Source: Pseudomonas sp. URMO17WK12:I2 (lineage in GTDB: Bacteria > Pseudomonadota > Gammaproteobacteria > Pseudomonadales > Pseudomonadaceae). From it: 64,000 nucleotides of DNA. The notes beneath the pieces were generated by a model, which was given only the letters and a program-made list of their open reading frames with translations, did no database searches and had not been told where the DNA came from. Positions 48,576 to 57,655 of this stretch are shown in pieces (positions within the stretch are counted from its first letter, which is position 1; the number at the start of each line of letters is the position of its first letter). A program made the position numbers and the translations under genes. Location: NCBI RefSeq assembly GCF_003253735.1, contig NZ_QKYW01000002.1:334367-398366 (forward strand). Direction: 5' to 3'.

Positions 48576-49931
48576 TCACCCCTGCGCCGGTAAGCGCACC
48601 ACCGCGCACAGGCCGGCAGGCGGGCGGTTTTCCAGGCTCAGCTCACCACCATGGGCCTGCACGCAGGCGCGAGCGATGGCCAGCCCGAGGCCCAGGCCTT
48701 TGCCACGCCGCTCGCCACTCAACTGCACGAACGGCTCGAACACCTGCGCCAGCTTCCCTGGGTCGATGCCTGGGCCGTGGTCGAGAATTTCCAGACACAG
48801 CTCGCCGGACGCATGGCGCTGCAGGGTGACCTGCGCATCGCCGCCATGCAGCAGCGCGTTGTCGATCAGGTTGGTCAACGCCCGCTTGAGGGCCAACGGT
48901 CTGCAGCGGCAGAACAGCTCATCACCGAGCCGCCAGAAGACCGGCTGATCGAGGGTGCGATAACGCTGCGCCAGGTCTTCCAGCAGCCGGTTCAGGGACA
49001 GCCGCACCGTCGGCTCCTGCACCGCATCGTCGCGGATGAAATCCAGCGTCTCGGCGACCATGGCGCGCAGCTCGTCGAGGCTTTCCAGCAGGTCCTCACG
49101 CAGCGGACCGTCATCGAGCAGTTCGAGCTGCAGGCGCAGCTCGGTGAGCGGCGTGTTGAGGTCATGGCTGAGTGCCGCGAGCATTCGCGTGCGCCCTTCC
49201 ACATGGCGGGCGACACGCTCCTGCATGCGGTTGAACGCCTGACCCAGCTCCTGCGCCTCGCGCGGTCCCGCTAGCGGCAGCGGGGCGATCCACTCGCCCC
49301 TGCTGATGCACTCGGTAGCCGCCGCCAGGGCAGCGAAGGGCCGCACCACGCGGCCCATGAAGAACAACAGGATCAGCAGAATCGGCACGATGCTGACCGG
49401 CAGCGCATAGGCCAGCAGGCGGCTCCACTCATAGGCGCCGGAGGGGTGCTGCAAGGCATTCAGATACTGCCCGCCGGGCAGCGCGATACTGCTGCGCAAC
49501 CGCAGCGGCTCCCAGCCTGCCGGGCTCAGCACATCCTCACGGGCCGGGCCACCACCGACCCGCTCGAGCTGCATATGGATCGCGCTCGCCGGCAGCCGCA
49601 GCTCCGCGGCCAACTGGTCGGTCAGGCGCCGTTCTTCGGCATGCATCGAAAACGGCTGCACATCCGCACCACTGGCCACCCAGAAGCGCGCCTCGGCGCC
49701 GCCCATGGCCGCCAGCAATCGCCCGGCTTCGACCGCGCTCAGCTGCGTGGCACCGTGATAGGCGGTGCTCAACCGCTCCAGCACCTGAGCACGTGACAGT
49801 GGATGCACCAGCGCGCCGGTGCGCTGCAGCAGCAGCACGGCAATGGCGTGCGACGCGAGCAACGCGATGAGCAGCAACACCGCCAATTGATGGACCAGCC
49901 GCTGCGGCCACAACCGCGTCAATACCCTCAT
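48576..49931 (-). CDS. Sensor histidine kinase
   Basis: 451 residues from the ATG at 49931 (MRVLTRLWPQRLVHQLAVLL). TM1 at about 12-36, periplasmic loop of about 140 residues, TM2 (LPVSIVPILLILLFFMGRVV), HAMP, phosphoacceptor helix LAALSHDLNTPLTELRLQLE (note Asn in place of the usual Arg after Asp-Leu) and ATPase boxes with GKGLGLGLAIARACVQ. Overlaps the response regulator by four bases (ATGA). The stimulus is not apparent; position gives no clue. It converges on the LysR gene with 6 bases between. Confidence 0.9.
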   Translation of the reverse strand: MRVLTRLWPQRLVHQLAVLLLIALLASHAIAVLLLQRTGALVHPLSRAQVLERLSTAYHGATQLSAVEAGRLLAAMGGAEARFWVASGADVQPFSMHAEERRLTDQLAAELRLPASAIHMQLERVGGGPAREDVLSPAGWEPLRLRSSIALPGGQYLNALQHPSGAYEWSRLLAYALPVSIVPILLILLFFMGRVVRPFAALAAATECISRGEWIAPLPLAGPREAQELGQAFNRMQERVARHVEGRTRMLAALSHDLNTPLTELRLQLELLDDGPLREDLLESLDELRAMVAETLDFIRDDAVQEPTVRLSLNRLLEDLAQRYRTLDQPVFWRLGDELFCRCRPLALKRALTNLIDNALLHGGDAQVTLQRHASGELCLEILDHGPGIDPGKLAQVFEPFVQLSGERRGKGLGLGLAIARACVQAHGGELSLENRPPAGLCAVVRLPAQG

Positions 49932-50674
49932 GCGGGCATTACGTCCGCCACCAGCATGTAGCCGCCACCCCATACCGTACGCAACAGGTCATCGCGCCCG
50001 GAACGGTCGATCAGCTTGCGCCGCAGGCGGCTGACCTGACGATCGACGGTGCGGTCGAATACATCGCTGTCCGCCCGGGCGGTCAGGTCGATCAATTGCG
50101 CGCGGCTCAACAGCTGATTGGGGTGTTCGAGAAACACCTGCAGCAAGCGCCCCTCCGCGGTACTCAGGCGTATGGCCTGTCCGCCGCTGTAACAGAGGCT
50201 GGCGCTGCCACTGGCGAATGCCAGGCCGGCAAAGCGGTAATGACGCACCTGCGCGGCGGGCTCGACCCGCGGCGGCTGCGCCACCACCGAGCCGCGCCTG
50301 CGCAGCACGCTGTTGAGGCGAGCCACCAGCTCGCGCGGCTCGAAAGGCTTGGTCAGGTAATCGTCCGCGCCCAGATCCAGGCCACGAATACGATCGCTGG
50401 CGGTGTCGCGAGCTGTGAGCAAAATCACCGGCATGCCGTTGCGCCTGTGCAGCCGGCTGCACAACTCGAAACCGTCGCCATCGGGCAGCATCACGTCCAG
50501 CACCACCACGTCGAACGGCTGGCTGTCGAGCAGTTGCCACATGCCCTCGGCGCTTTCCGCAGTGCGCACATCGAACCCATGCTTGCGCAGGTAGACGGCC
50601 AGCGGCTCGCGAATCTTGCGATGGTCATCGACAACCAGCACACGCGGAGTGGCAAGCGAAGAAGGTCGGTTCAT
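49928..50674 (-). CDS. OmpR-family response regulator
   Basis: 248 residues. Receiver domain at about 10-125 with acidic VVDDHRKIREPL, phosphoacceptor in VVVLDVMLPDGDGF and Lys in DDYLTKPFEPRE; C-terminal winged helix with LSTAEGRLLQVFLEH and DRTVDRQVSRLRRKLIDRSG. Partner of the overlapping kinase gene. Divergent from xseA across 151 bases. Confidence 0.92.
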   Translation of the reverse strand: MNRPSSLATPRVLVVDDHRKIREPLAVYLRKHGFDVRTAESAEGMWQLLDSQPFDVVVLDVMLPDGDGFELCSRLHRRNGMPVILLTARDTASDRIRGLDLGADDYLTKPFEPRELVARLNSVLRRRGSVVAQPPRVEPAAQVRHYRFAGLAFASGSASLCYSGGQAIRLSTAEGRLLQVFLEHPNQLLSRAQLIDLTARADSDVFDRTVDRQVSRLRRKLIDRSGRDDLLRTVWGGGYMLVADVMPA

Positions 50675-50825
50675 GGCGGCGGCGCAGGACTATTCATGCA
50701 GAGGATTATCATTTGCATGCCCATGATAACTCAGCGCCGTCCAGGCTGCCGAGTCGCCACGGCGCTTACACCATTTGCTGACATGCGGTTTCGCGTCGCA
50801 CGCGGGGCGGCTTATCATGCCGGCC

Positions 50826-52205
50826 ATGATCAAAGATCCGTTCCAACGCCTGAACCTCGATCGCGAGGTGCTCAGCGTCAGCCAGCTCAACAACCGCGCG
50901 CGCCTGCTGCTCGAAGATGTCTTCGGCGGCATCTGGGTCGAGGGCGAGATTTCCAACCTGGCGCGCCCGGCCTCCGGGCATATCTACTTCACCCTCAAGG
51001 ACAGCCAGGCCCAGGTGCGCTGCGCGCTGTTCCGGCAGAACGCCGCACGGGTGCGCCAGGCGCTGCGCGACGGCCTGGCGGTCAAGGTGCGCGGCAAGGT
51101 CTCGCTGTTCGAGGGCCGTGGCGATTACCAGCTGATTCTCGACGCGGTCGAGCCCGCCGGCGATGGCGCCCTGCGCCTGGCCTTCGAGGCACTGAAGGAG
51201 AAGCTTGGCGCCGAAGGGCTATTCGCCGCCGAAAGCAAACGCGCCCTGCCCGCCCACCCACGGCGCATCGGCATCGTCAGCTCACCGACCGGTGCGGTGA
51301 TCCGCGACATCATCAGCGTGTTCCGCCGCCGCGCGCCGCAGGTCGAGCTGAGCCTGATTCCCACCGCCGTACAGGGCCGCGAGGCCACGGCGCAGATCGT
51401 CCGCGCGCTGAAGCTGGCCGATGCCCAGGGCTTCGATGCCTTGATCCTGGCCCGCGGCGGCGGCTCCCTGGAAGACCTCTGGTGCTTCAACGAGGAAGCC
51501 GTGGCCCGCGCCGTGGCCGCCTGCGTGACGCCCATCGTCAGCGCGGTAGGCCATGAGACCGATGTGTCGATCAGCGATTTCGTCGCCGACGTGCGCGCGC
51601 CCACCCCGTCGGCCGCCGCCGAACTGTTGGCGCCGCACAGCAACGACCTGACCCAGCGCGTCAGCGTGCTGCAACGACGCCTGACCCTGGCGATGAACGG
51701 GCGCCTGGCCCGTGAGCGCATGCGCCTCGACGGTCTGACCCGACGCATGCGCCATCCCGGCGAACGGCTGCGCCAGCAGGCCCAGCGCCTCGATGATCTG
51801 GACATGCGCCTGCGCCGCGCCTTCGTGCAGCAGCTCAATCAGCGCAGCCATAAAGTGGCGCAACTCGAAGCCCGCCTGGCCGGTCAACACCCGGGGCGCC
51901 ATCTCAAGTTGCTGCGCCAGCGCCTCGACAGCCTGGCCGACCGCCTGCCACGGGTGATGAAGGAAGGCCTCAAGGCACGTCGCCTGGCGTTGCAAAGTCA
52001 GATGCAGACGCTGCACGTGGTCAGCCCGCTGGCGACCCTGGGCCGTGGCTACAGCATTCTGCTCGACGAGCGTGGCCGGGCGATTCGCAGCGCGGCCGCC
52101 ACCCAGCCCGGGCAACGCCTCACGGCGCGCCTGGGCGAAGGCGAACTTGAGGTGCGCGTCGAAGACAACCACCTCGCCCCCGTCACGCTATCGCTGCTCG
52201 ACTGA
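50826..52205 (+). CDS. xseA: Exodeoxyribonuclease VII large subunit
   Basis: 459 residues from the ATG at 50826 (MIKDPFQRLNLDREVLSVSQ), the family start; an in-frame extension to 50775 is not conserved. N-terminal OB fold (WVEGEISNLARPASGHIYFT), central nuclease domain with RIGIVSSPTGAVIRDII, ARGGGSLEDLWCFNEE and VGHETDVSISDFVADVRAPT, then a long coiled coil and a C-terminal LATLGRGYSIL segment. With XseB (not in this window) it degrades single-stranded DNA in both directions. Confidence 0.95.
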   Translation: MIKDPFQRLNLDREVLSVSQLNNRARLLLEDVFGGIWVEGEISNLARPASGHIYFTLKDSQAQVRCALFRQNAARVRQALRDGLAVKVRGKVSLFEGRGDYQLILDAVEPAGDGALRLAFEALKEKLGAEGLFAAESKRALPAHPRRIGIVSSPTGAVIRDIISVFRRRAPQVELSLIPTAVQGREATAQIVRALKLADAQGFDALILARGGGSLEDLWCFNEEAVARAVAACVTPIVSAVGHETDVSISDFVADVRAPTPSAAAELLAPHSNDLTQRVSVLQRRLTLAMNGRLARERMRLDGLTRRMRHPGERLRQQAQRLDDLDMRLRRAFVQQLNQRSHKVAQLEARLAGQHPGRHLKLLRQRLDSLADRLPRVMKEGLKARRLALQSQMQTLHVVSPLATLGRGYSILLDERGRAIRSAAATQPGQRLTARLGEGELEVRVEDNHLAPVTLSLLD

Positions 52206-52224
52206 TACCAATTAAGGAAGCTCC

Positions 52225-53046
52225 ATGCGTTCGTTGTTGTTGCTGCTTACCCTGTGCCTCGCCCTGCCCGCCCACGCCGAAGGCTTTATCAGCCGCCTGC
52301 TGAACAAGCCGGTGCCCGGTGGTGTGGCAGTGGTCGACCTGGGTGCCTCAGCCAGTGCGCCAAGCGCGACCTATCAAGGCAAGCCGGTGCTGGTGGTCAA
52401 AGAGGACGGGCAGCGCTGGATCGCCATCGTCGGCATTCCATTGAGCGTGAAGCCCGGCACCCAGCAGCTCGAATCCGCCGGCCAACGCCTGAGTTTTCAG
52501 GTGGGCAGCAAGAAATACGTCGAGCAGCGCATCACCATCAAGAACCAGCAGCAGGTCAATCCCAACGCCAAGAACCTTGCGCGCATCGAGAAAGAGCTGG
52601 CCGAGCAGACCCGCGCCTACCAGCAATTCAGCCCACGCCAGCCAAGCAACCTGCTGTTCGACAAGCCGGTCAACGGCCCGCTGTCGAGCCCCTTCGGCCT
52701 GCGCCGCTTCTTCAATGGCGAAGAGCGCAACCCGCATTCCGGCCTGGACTTCGCCGCCAACCGCGGCACGCCGATCAAGGCGCCGGCGGCCGGCACGGTG
52801 ATCCTGGTCGGCGACTACTTCTTCAATGGCAAGACGGTGTTCGTCGACCACGGCCAGGGGCTGATCAGCATGTTCTGCCACCTCTCGGAGATCGGCGTGA
52901 AGGTCGGCGACGAGCTGCCCCGCGGCGGCGTGCTCGGCAAGGTAGGCGCCACCGGCCGCGCCACCGGCCCGCACCTGCACTGGAACGTCAGCCTCAACGA
53001 TGCGCGGGTCGACCCGGCGATCTTCATCGGTGCTTTCAAGCCTTAG
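52225..53046 (+). CDS. M23 (LytM) metallopeptidase, periplasmic
   Basis: 273 residues: signal peptide MRSLLLLLTLCLALPAHAEG, a beta domain, then the LytM fold. The zinc ligands are visible as His and Asp in NPHSGLDFAA and the HLHW motif in TGPHLHWNVS, so the enzyme should be active against peptidoglycan cross-links. RBS AAGGAAG before the ATG at 52225, 19 bases after xseA, so the two are probably co-transcribed, as in other Pseudomonas. Confidence 0.92.
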   Translation: MRSLLLLLTLCLALPAHAEGFISRLLNKPVPGGVAVVDLGASASAPSATYQGKPVLVVKEDGQRWIAIVGIPLSVKPGTQQLESAGQRLSFQVGSKKYVEQRITIKNQQQVNPNAKNLARIEKELAEQTRAYQQFSPRQPSNLLFDKPVNGPLSSPFGLRRFFNGEERNPHSGLDFAANRGTPIKAPAAGTVILVGDYFFNGKTVFVDHGQGLISMFCHLSEIGVKVGDELPRGGVLGKVGATGRATGPHLHWNVSLNDARVDPAIFIGAFKP

Positions 53047-53145
53047 CGGCTAGGCGCGGATCGCGTATAAGCTGAGGGTTACCCGCGCATCGACCTGACT
53101 CAACGCCATACAGGACGACTGCTCAACCTACCCCTGGGGGCTTTG

Positions 53146-53814
53146 ATGATCACCGTCCATCACCTGAACAACTCGCGCTCGCAGCGCATCCTATGGCTGC
53201 TCGAAGAGCTGGGCGTCGAGTACCAGATCAAGCGCTACGAGCGTGACCCCAAGACCATGCTCGCACCGCCGGAGCTGCGCGCCGTGCACCCGCTGGGCAA
53301 GTCGCCGGTGGTTACCGACGGCGACCTTACGCTGGCGGAGTCCGGCGCCATCATCGATTACCTCGCCAACCGCTACGGCCCGCACCTGCTCCCCCCTGCC
53401 GATAGCCCCGAGCGCCTGCGCTGCAATTACTGGCTGCACTACGCGGAGGGTTCAGCCATGCCGCCGCTGCTGCTCAAGCTGGTGTTCGACAAGCTGGAAA
53501 GCAGCCCGATGCCATTCTTCGTCAAACCCGTCGCCCGGGGCATCGCCCGGAAGGTCAAGAGCACCTTTGTAGCACCGCAACTCAAGCTGCACCTGGACTA
53601 CCTGGAAAGCGAGCTGGGCAAGAGCACCTGGTTCGCCGGTGAACAGTTCAGCGCCGCCGATATCCAGATCAGCTTTCCGCTCGAAGCTGCCGCCGCTCGC
53701 GCCGGCCTGGACGCCAGCCGCCCGCGCCTGAGCGCCTTTCTCGAACGCATCCACGCCCGCCCCGCCTACCGGCGTGCGCTGGAAAAGGGCGGCGAATACG
53801 CCTACGCAAAATGA
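53146..53814 (+). CDS. Glutathione S-transferase
   Basis: 222 residues from the ATG at 53146 (a TTG directly upstream is in frame but less likely). N-terminal thioredoxin-like domain (MITVHHLNNSRSQRILWLLE, with GKSPVVTDGDLTLAESGAII supplying the glutathione-binding Glu-Ser) and helical C-terminal domain (WFAGEQFSAADIQISFPLEA). Cytosolic; catalytic residue is probably a Ser or Asn near position 9-11. Substrate unknown. Confidence 0.9.
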   Translation: MITVHHLNNSRSQRILWLLEELGVEYQIKRYERDPKTMLAPPELRAVHPLGKSPVVTDGDLTLAESGAIIDYLANRYGPHLLPPADSPERLRCNYWLHYAEGSAMPPLLLKLVFDKLESSPMPFFVKPVARGIARKVKSTFVAPQLKLHLDYLESELGKSTWFAGEQFSAADIQISFPLEAAAARAGLDASRPRLSAFLERIHARPAYRRALEKGGEYAYAK

Positions 53815-53997
53815 GGCGGTGATCGGCGTCGTGCGATGGGCGCCCATCACCGCAGCGCGGCTCGAAACCTGCGCATCAACTGAGCCAATGGTTACCAAAG
53901 ATGCGCAGATGTCCGCCAGCAACCTGGGTTTGCTAAGGTACGCGCCCCATCGCCCGGCGCGGCGGCGATGGCGGCCATGAAACCAGCGAGAGATGCG

Positions 53998-54630
53998 ATG
54001 AAAGAACACTACCAGGCCACACTCGCGTGGCTGCAGCAATACCCCGAACTGCATACCCTGATCAGCTTGTGCCTGCTGCTCGCCGGTGCCTGGCTGGCCA
54101 ACTGGATCGTCAAGCGCATCCTGGTACGCGGCCTGTATCGAGCGCTGCGCTCCACCGCCATGGGCCAGGACAAGGCATTGGCCGACTCTCACGTGGTGCG
54201 CCGCCTGGCCAACATCGTGCCGGCGCTGATCCTGGCCAGCGGCATCAAGGTGATTCCGCACTTGCCGGCGGCCGTAGTCACAGTGGTGGAGAACGTCTGC
54301 AGCGCCTTCATCATCCTCACCATCGCTCTGGCCATCGGCGGCGTGCTGAACCTCGTCAACGCCTTCTACCAGCGTCGCCCGAATGCACACCTGAAACCCA
54401 TCAAGGGCTACATCCAGGTGGTGACCATCGTCATCTACGCCATCGCCACGATCCTGATGATCGCCACGCTGATCGATCGCTCGCCATTGATCCTGCTTTC
54501 CGGCCTCGGTGCCATGGCCGCGGTGCTGATGCTGATATTCCAGGAGAATCCAAAGAACTTCCGAGAATCCAGGAATGCAAAGATGGCGATATGGACAGCC
54601 ACCTGTATCCGTTACCCCGCTCCAAGATAG
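53998..54630 (+). pseudogene. YbdG-type mechanosensitive channel, truncated
   Basis: Starts MKEHYQATLAWLQQYPELHT (ATG at 53998; one at 53977 is also possible) and shows the N-terminal membrane half of the YbdG/MscS family: helices at about 20-38, 80-98, 100-120, 140-160 and LILLSGLGAMAAVLMLIFQ. Homology to the family, whose beta domain should follow directly (DTLLS...), ends at about 54545; the last 28 residues are unrelated and stop at 54630. A full protein has over 400 residues. The break marks the start of the accessory region. Confidence 0.82.
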
Positions 54631-54688
54631 ATCCAGATCTCGAAGAAGCCTGCCAGGCACCCCCGGATGGAAAAGCCCATCGCAATCT

Positions 54689-55132
54689 CTAAAGACCCCG
54701 GTGAGCTTTGCCCACTTTCGTGGGCCCCGTGAAACCAAACCACCGACTCGCCACCTGCCCCGCCCCAACACCCTCAGCGTCTTCAACTCCAGCGACATCT
54801 GCGGCTGTCCAGGTCGAAACCTCGTTCCTGAAGATCTCACCTGCCTTGAACGGCATAATTGATACCGCCTCCAACTGGCCGACACGCCGATTCTCAAAGC
54901 GATCGACATCGTCCAGCCTCAAAAAGTAGCAGCCGCCATAGCTAGAAAACACAAGCCTAGCGCTTGGTCGAAGCTGCAAATGTTCCCGGAGCAGCGCAAG
55001 AGCTGCGCCCGGCCCTCGCACGGCCTCAATGGCCAGGATGAATTTGTTAGGGCCCAGAGGCACATCATGCAGAACTGCCTGTTCATTGGCTCCACACGAC
55101 TGCCGATGCCCATCGCGATCCGCATCATTCAT
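54689..55132 (-). CDS. Hypothetical protein
   Basis: 147 residues from the ATG at 55132 (MNDADRDGHRQSCGANEQAV), preceded by a strong GGAGGAGA site. Acidic N-terminus, then NKFILAIEAVRGPGAALALL, a beta segment RLVFSSYGGCYFLRLDDVDR and a less ordered Gly/Ala-rich C-terminus. No signal, membrane segment or recognised family. It lies just inside the accessory region. Confidence 0.6.
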   Translation of the reverse strand: MNDADRDGHRQSCGANEQAVLHDVPLGPNKFILAIEAVRGPGAALALLREHLQLRPSARLVFSSYGGCYFLRLDDVDRFENRRVGQLEAVSIMPFKAGEIFRNEVSTWTAADVAGVEDAEGVGAGQVASRWFGFTGPTKVGKAHRGL

Positions 55133-55191
55133 CTGAGTCTCCTCCACTCAATCCGATACCCTACCCGTCCAGTGATACCCCACCAAGGCCG

Positions 55192-55311
55192 CTAAATTTT
55201 GATCCCAACCCCCTCAAAATCTCTCTTAGGCGGAATTTCCTTAGGCGACGAACCAACATCCACCTTGAAAACGCACACATCTGGCCAACTCTCATGGCGT
55301 CCTTTAGGCAT
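55192..55311 (-). CDS. Short open frame, possible remnant tail of a larger gene
   Basis: 39 codons from an ATG at 55311 (MPKGRHESWPDVCVFKVDVG) ending RDFEGVGIKI. The end matches the last ten residues of the 164-residue membrane protein encoded just upstream on the same strand (RDFEEFGIKI), and the underlying DNA is also alike for about 36 bases. Its first eight bases overlap the end of the AbrB-like gene. More likely the leftover 3' end of a paralogue than an independent gene. Confidence 0.45.
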   Translation of the reverse strand: MPKGRHESWPDVCVFKVDVGSSPKEIPPKRDFEGVGIKI

Positions 55312-55480
55312 CGCGCAGTTTTTTGAGAACTATCAACCCATCAACTAGCTCAATACTTAATAAATCTCCGATGCCAACGCCCATAGCCGCAAGCATATCC
55401 GGCGGAAGGTCGATTATGACATCACCGCTACCATCGCCAGGATCTTGGCATATCGCTGTCGTGGGTACTTTGCGATTCAT
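55304..55480 (-). CDS. AbrB/MazE-family antitoxin-like DNA-binding protein
   Basis: 58 residues, ATG at 55480 (MNRKVPTTAICQDPGDGSGD) to TAA at 55304. The pattern QDPGDGSGDVIIDLPPDMLA, GVGIGDLLSIELVDG, LIVLKKLRDA is the swapped-hairpin SpoVT-AbrB fold, typical of antitoxins and small repressors. No toxin partner (PIN or MazF type) is encoded next to it, so it may be an orphan or act on the neighbouring genes. Too small for usual length filters. Confidence 0.78.
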   Translation of the reverse strand: MNRKVPTTAICQDPGDGSGDVIIDLPPDMLAAMGVGIGDLLSIELVDGLIVLKKLRDA

Positions 55481-55526
55481 AGTTTCGTCTCATGCAAAGC
55501 CTATCCGACTTAAACATTCATAAGCG

Positions 55527-56021
55527 CTAAATTTTGATCCCAAACTCCTCAAAATCCCGCTGCAGAGTTTTGTGACTCAGTATCCCTGGAATCTTAAAGA
55601 AAAATCGGTAAGCATAGAAAAAGAAAACTGGCATTAGAAGCAGCCCTAAGCCATATGTCGCGATCGCAACAATTACGGAAGCTGGCACTGCTGCAACAGC
55701 ATATATTAAGCCTTGCACCCGAGCCCCACGAACAACCTCCTTTATCTCGTCGCCATCAAAAAAGAACTCGCCTCTGCTATTTTCAAAACCAACCACAACC
55801 GTAATTTTTTTTGAAGTCTCCTTCACGAACCAAGTGCGCGGAACATCTTTGTTATACGCACCTTTCCTATCAATGTAATTGGGGACTAATAAACCCTTAA
55901 AATAGATCGTGTTACCTGATTCATCTTCAGCCCTCACGCGCTTGTAAAATGTCGAGGAGTTGCCCGTTTCATTGTCCTTGTGGTTCCTAACCGTTACGAC
56001 AATTTTGCGCATTTGAGACAT
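55527..56021 (-). CDS. Hypothetical membrane protein
   Basis: 164 residues, MSQMRKIVVTVRNHKDNETG. Beta-rich N-terminal domain (TFYKRVRAEDESGNTIYFKG, then RTWFVKETSKKITVVVGFEN) followed by two membrane helices at about 106-125 and 126-146 (AVAAVPASVIVAIATYGLGL, MPVFFFYAYRFFF) and a short tail RDFEEFGIKI. The tail is duplicated downstream. Strongly AT-biased codons mark it as acquired. Small proteins of this build are often found near polymorphic toxin loci, but no toxin is present here. Confidence 0.65.
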   Translation of the reverse strand: MSQMRKIVVTVRNHKDNETGNSSTFYKRVRAEDESGNTIYFKGLLVPNYIDRKGAYNKDVPRTWFVKETSKKITVVVGFENSRGEFFFDGDEIKEVVRGARVQGLIYAVAAVPASVIVAIATYGLGLLLMPVFFFYAYRFFFKIPGILSHKTLQRDFEEFGIKI

Positions 56022-56245
56022 AGAAAATCCTTATGTAATTTACAAGCGAGTTAACCTATGGGCGCGACCAGTCGCGCCATATAAGCGAAATCTGGTAAAG
56101 ACTGAACGCAAATATGCAGCCGGCCAGATTTGGAGGCAATTCTTGTCAATAACGGTGAGCCAATCTAGGACTCAAGCTTGAAGCCTTATTGAAAAACCAT
56201 GTCGATATAGACGCGCCCCGATGCGGTTTAGAATTCCCCGACCCA

Positions 56246-56875
56246 TTAGCTATTCAATGCAGCTTTTGCAAATTCGATCAGATTAGAAAAGTCGCCCCGC
56301 CCTGTACGACTCAAATGAAACCCAGCAAGCCCAGCAGCCCGTGCTCCATCCCGGTCGCATCTGATCGAGTCTCCGATCATCACCACCCTATCGCCTCCCA
56401 GCTGCTGACCCGGTTGCCCCCCCAGATCGCGGCACACCGACTGGTAAATGATTGGATTTGGCTTCATAGCGCCAATCTCGTAGCTGAACCCGTAAGCATC
56501 GAGGCCAGGCAGCAGTTCGCGGACAGCTGGGCCGTAGCCAGAGGCCAGGTTTGAGCACAGACCGACTTTGATACCTGTCCCTTGGAGCAGCGCAATCGCC
56601 TCATGAGCGTCGGGGTAGAGCGTCATGCTCGCAAGCTCTTCATTCAGGAGCCGGTCTAATGCATGGAGCTTCACGTAGCCCACGCGTATAGCTAAAGCAC
56701 TCGCAGCGTCCTCCCAGTCAAGTTCGCACGTCATCAGCATCTCGACTTTCTCTCGGCTCAGGGAGGCACCTTGAGTACGCCCATGCCTCAAAAGGTGTAG
56801 ATAAGGATCTCGCCGCTCTTCGATTTTGATCAATGTTCCGAACACATCGAAAACTGCAGCTACTGGCTTCACCAT
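56246..56875 (-). CDS. HAD-superfamily hydrolase
   Basis: 209 residues, MVKPVAAVFDVFGTLIKIEE. All four motifs are there: I DVFGTL (Asp nucleophile; the second Asp replaced by Gly-Thr-Leu pattern as in DxFGT types), II SNLASG, III Lys in GAMKPNPI, IV GDSIRCDRDGA. The helical cap is inserted after motif I, so it is a type I HAD, probably a phosphatase for a small phosphorylated metabolite. It lies in a run of minus-strand genes with phosphatase-like functions. Confidence 0.83.
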   Translation of the reverse strand: MVKPVAAVFDVFGTLIKIEERRDPYLHLLRHGRTQGASLSREKVEMLMTCELDWEDAASALAIRVGYVKLHALDRLLNEELASMTLYPDAHEAIALLQGTGIKVGLCSNLASGYGPAVRELLPGLDAYGFSYEIGAMKPNPIIYQSVCRDLGGQPGQQLGGDRVVMIGDSIRCDRDGARAAGLAGFHLSRTGRGDFSNLIEFAKAALNS

Positions 56876-56949
56876 ACCTGTTGCCCCACCTTGATCTGTG
56901 TGTTTGCGACTGCATACTTATTCGAATAGCACTAGGGCCACAACATCAG

Positions 56950-57303
56950 CTAATGAATAGTTTTCATGCCAGGTAAGTCAGCGACTTTTTCCGAAAGTGA
57001 GCTGGAACCTTCTGCGAAGTCAATGACAACGTAGTAGCTATTTAGCGTTTCAAATATCCAGTATTGGTCATACTCCCTGACTCCGACAATCACTGACGTT
57101 ACTATCAAATGCCCATTGGCGAACTCATCTCTGTTTAGCCCAGCTTTTCTATGCTGCCACACAACACCTATTAACGATCCGCAGCCGAAGTGCGCACTTG
57201 TCAAGAAGCCCGTAATCGTAAATGGCCAATTGAGAAAAAATGCTCTGGCTAACAGCCGCCGCTGCGTAGCGTTTATATCGCGAGTAATGCTGGTGTTAGA
57301 CAC
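56950..57303 (-). CDS. Hypothetical protein
   Basis: 117 residues starting with the GTG at 57303, preceded by AAGGA at 6 bases; a TTG two codons earlier is also in frame. Opens (V)SNTSITRDINATQRRLLAR. Moderately hydrophobic middle (FFLNWPFTITGFLTSAHFGC) without a clear membrane segment, then YDQYWIFETLNSYYVVIDFA. No domain recognised. AT-rich like its neighbours. Confidence 0.55.
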   Translation of the reverse strand: MSNTSITRDINATQRRLLARAFFLNWPFTITGFLTSAHFGCGSLIGVVWQHRKAGLNRDEFANGHLIVTSVIVGVREYDQYWIFETLNSYYVVIDFAEGSSSLSEKVADLPGMKTIH

Positions 57304-57356
57304 ATTCAATCCTTGAGATTAAATCAAAATTAAGACCCCCTACACAGTCATTCTAA

Positions 57357-57635
57357 TTAGTTATTTAAGGAACGATAATTAGACACAACAACATAGTGAT
57401 CTTGACCGCACTCACTCTGCATCAGCCAAAAACTTCCGCGTTTATCCAATCGTCGTAGAGGGGGAGTAACCACGGTTTCGCCGTTGCAAATGACGCCTGC
57501 CTGGTCAAAAAATAACGTGGCCGCAAATCTTTTCCCTACCTGAGCCGCATCAGTCAAATACGCGTCTACAAGCACGCCCCAATCCTCGCGCGATGCCCTA
57601 AGTACAGCAGGTGGTATTTCTTCTACGCCACGCAC
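57357..57635 (-). CDS. Hypothetical protein
   Basis: 92 residues from a GTG at 57635 with a TAGGAG site 6 bases upstream. Reads (V)RGVEEIPPAVLRASREDW, then a small alpha/beta domain (CNGETVVTPPLRRLDKRG, GQDHYVVVSNYRSL). No recognised family. It follows the metallophosphoesterase gene by 20 bases and is probably co-transcribed. Confidence 0.55.
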   Translation of the reverse strand: MRGVEEIPPAVLRASREDWGVLVDAYLTDAAQVGKRFAATLFFDQAGVICNGETVVTPPLRRLDKRGSFWLMQSECGQDHYVVVSNYRSLNN

Positions 57636-57655
57636 AAAAAACTCCTACCAAATCT

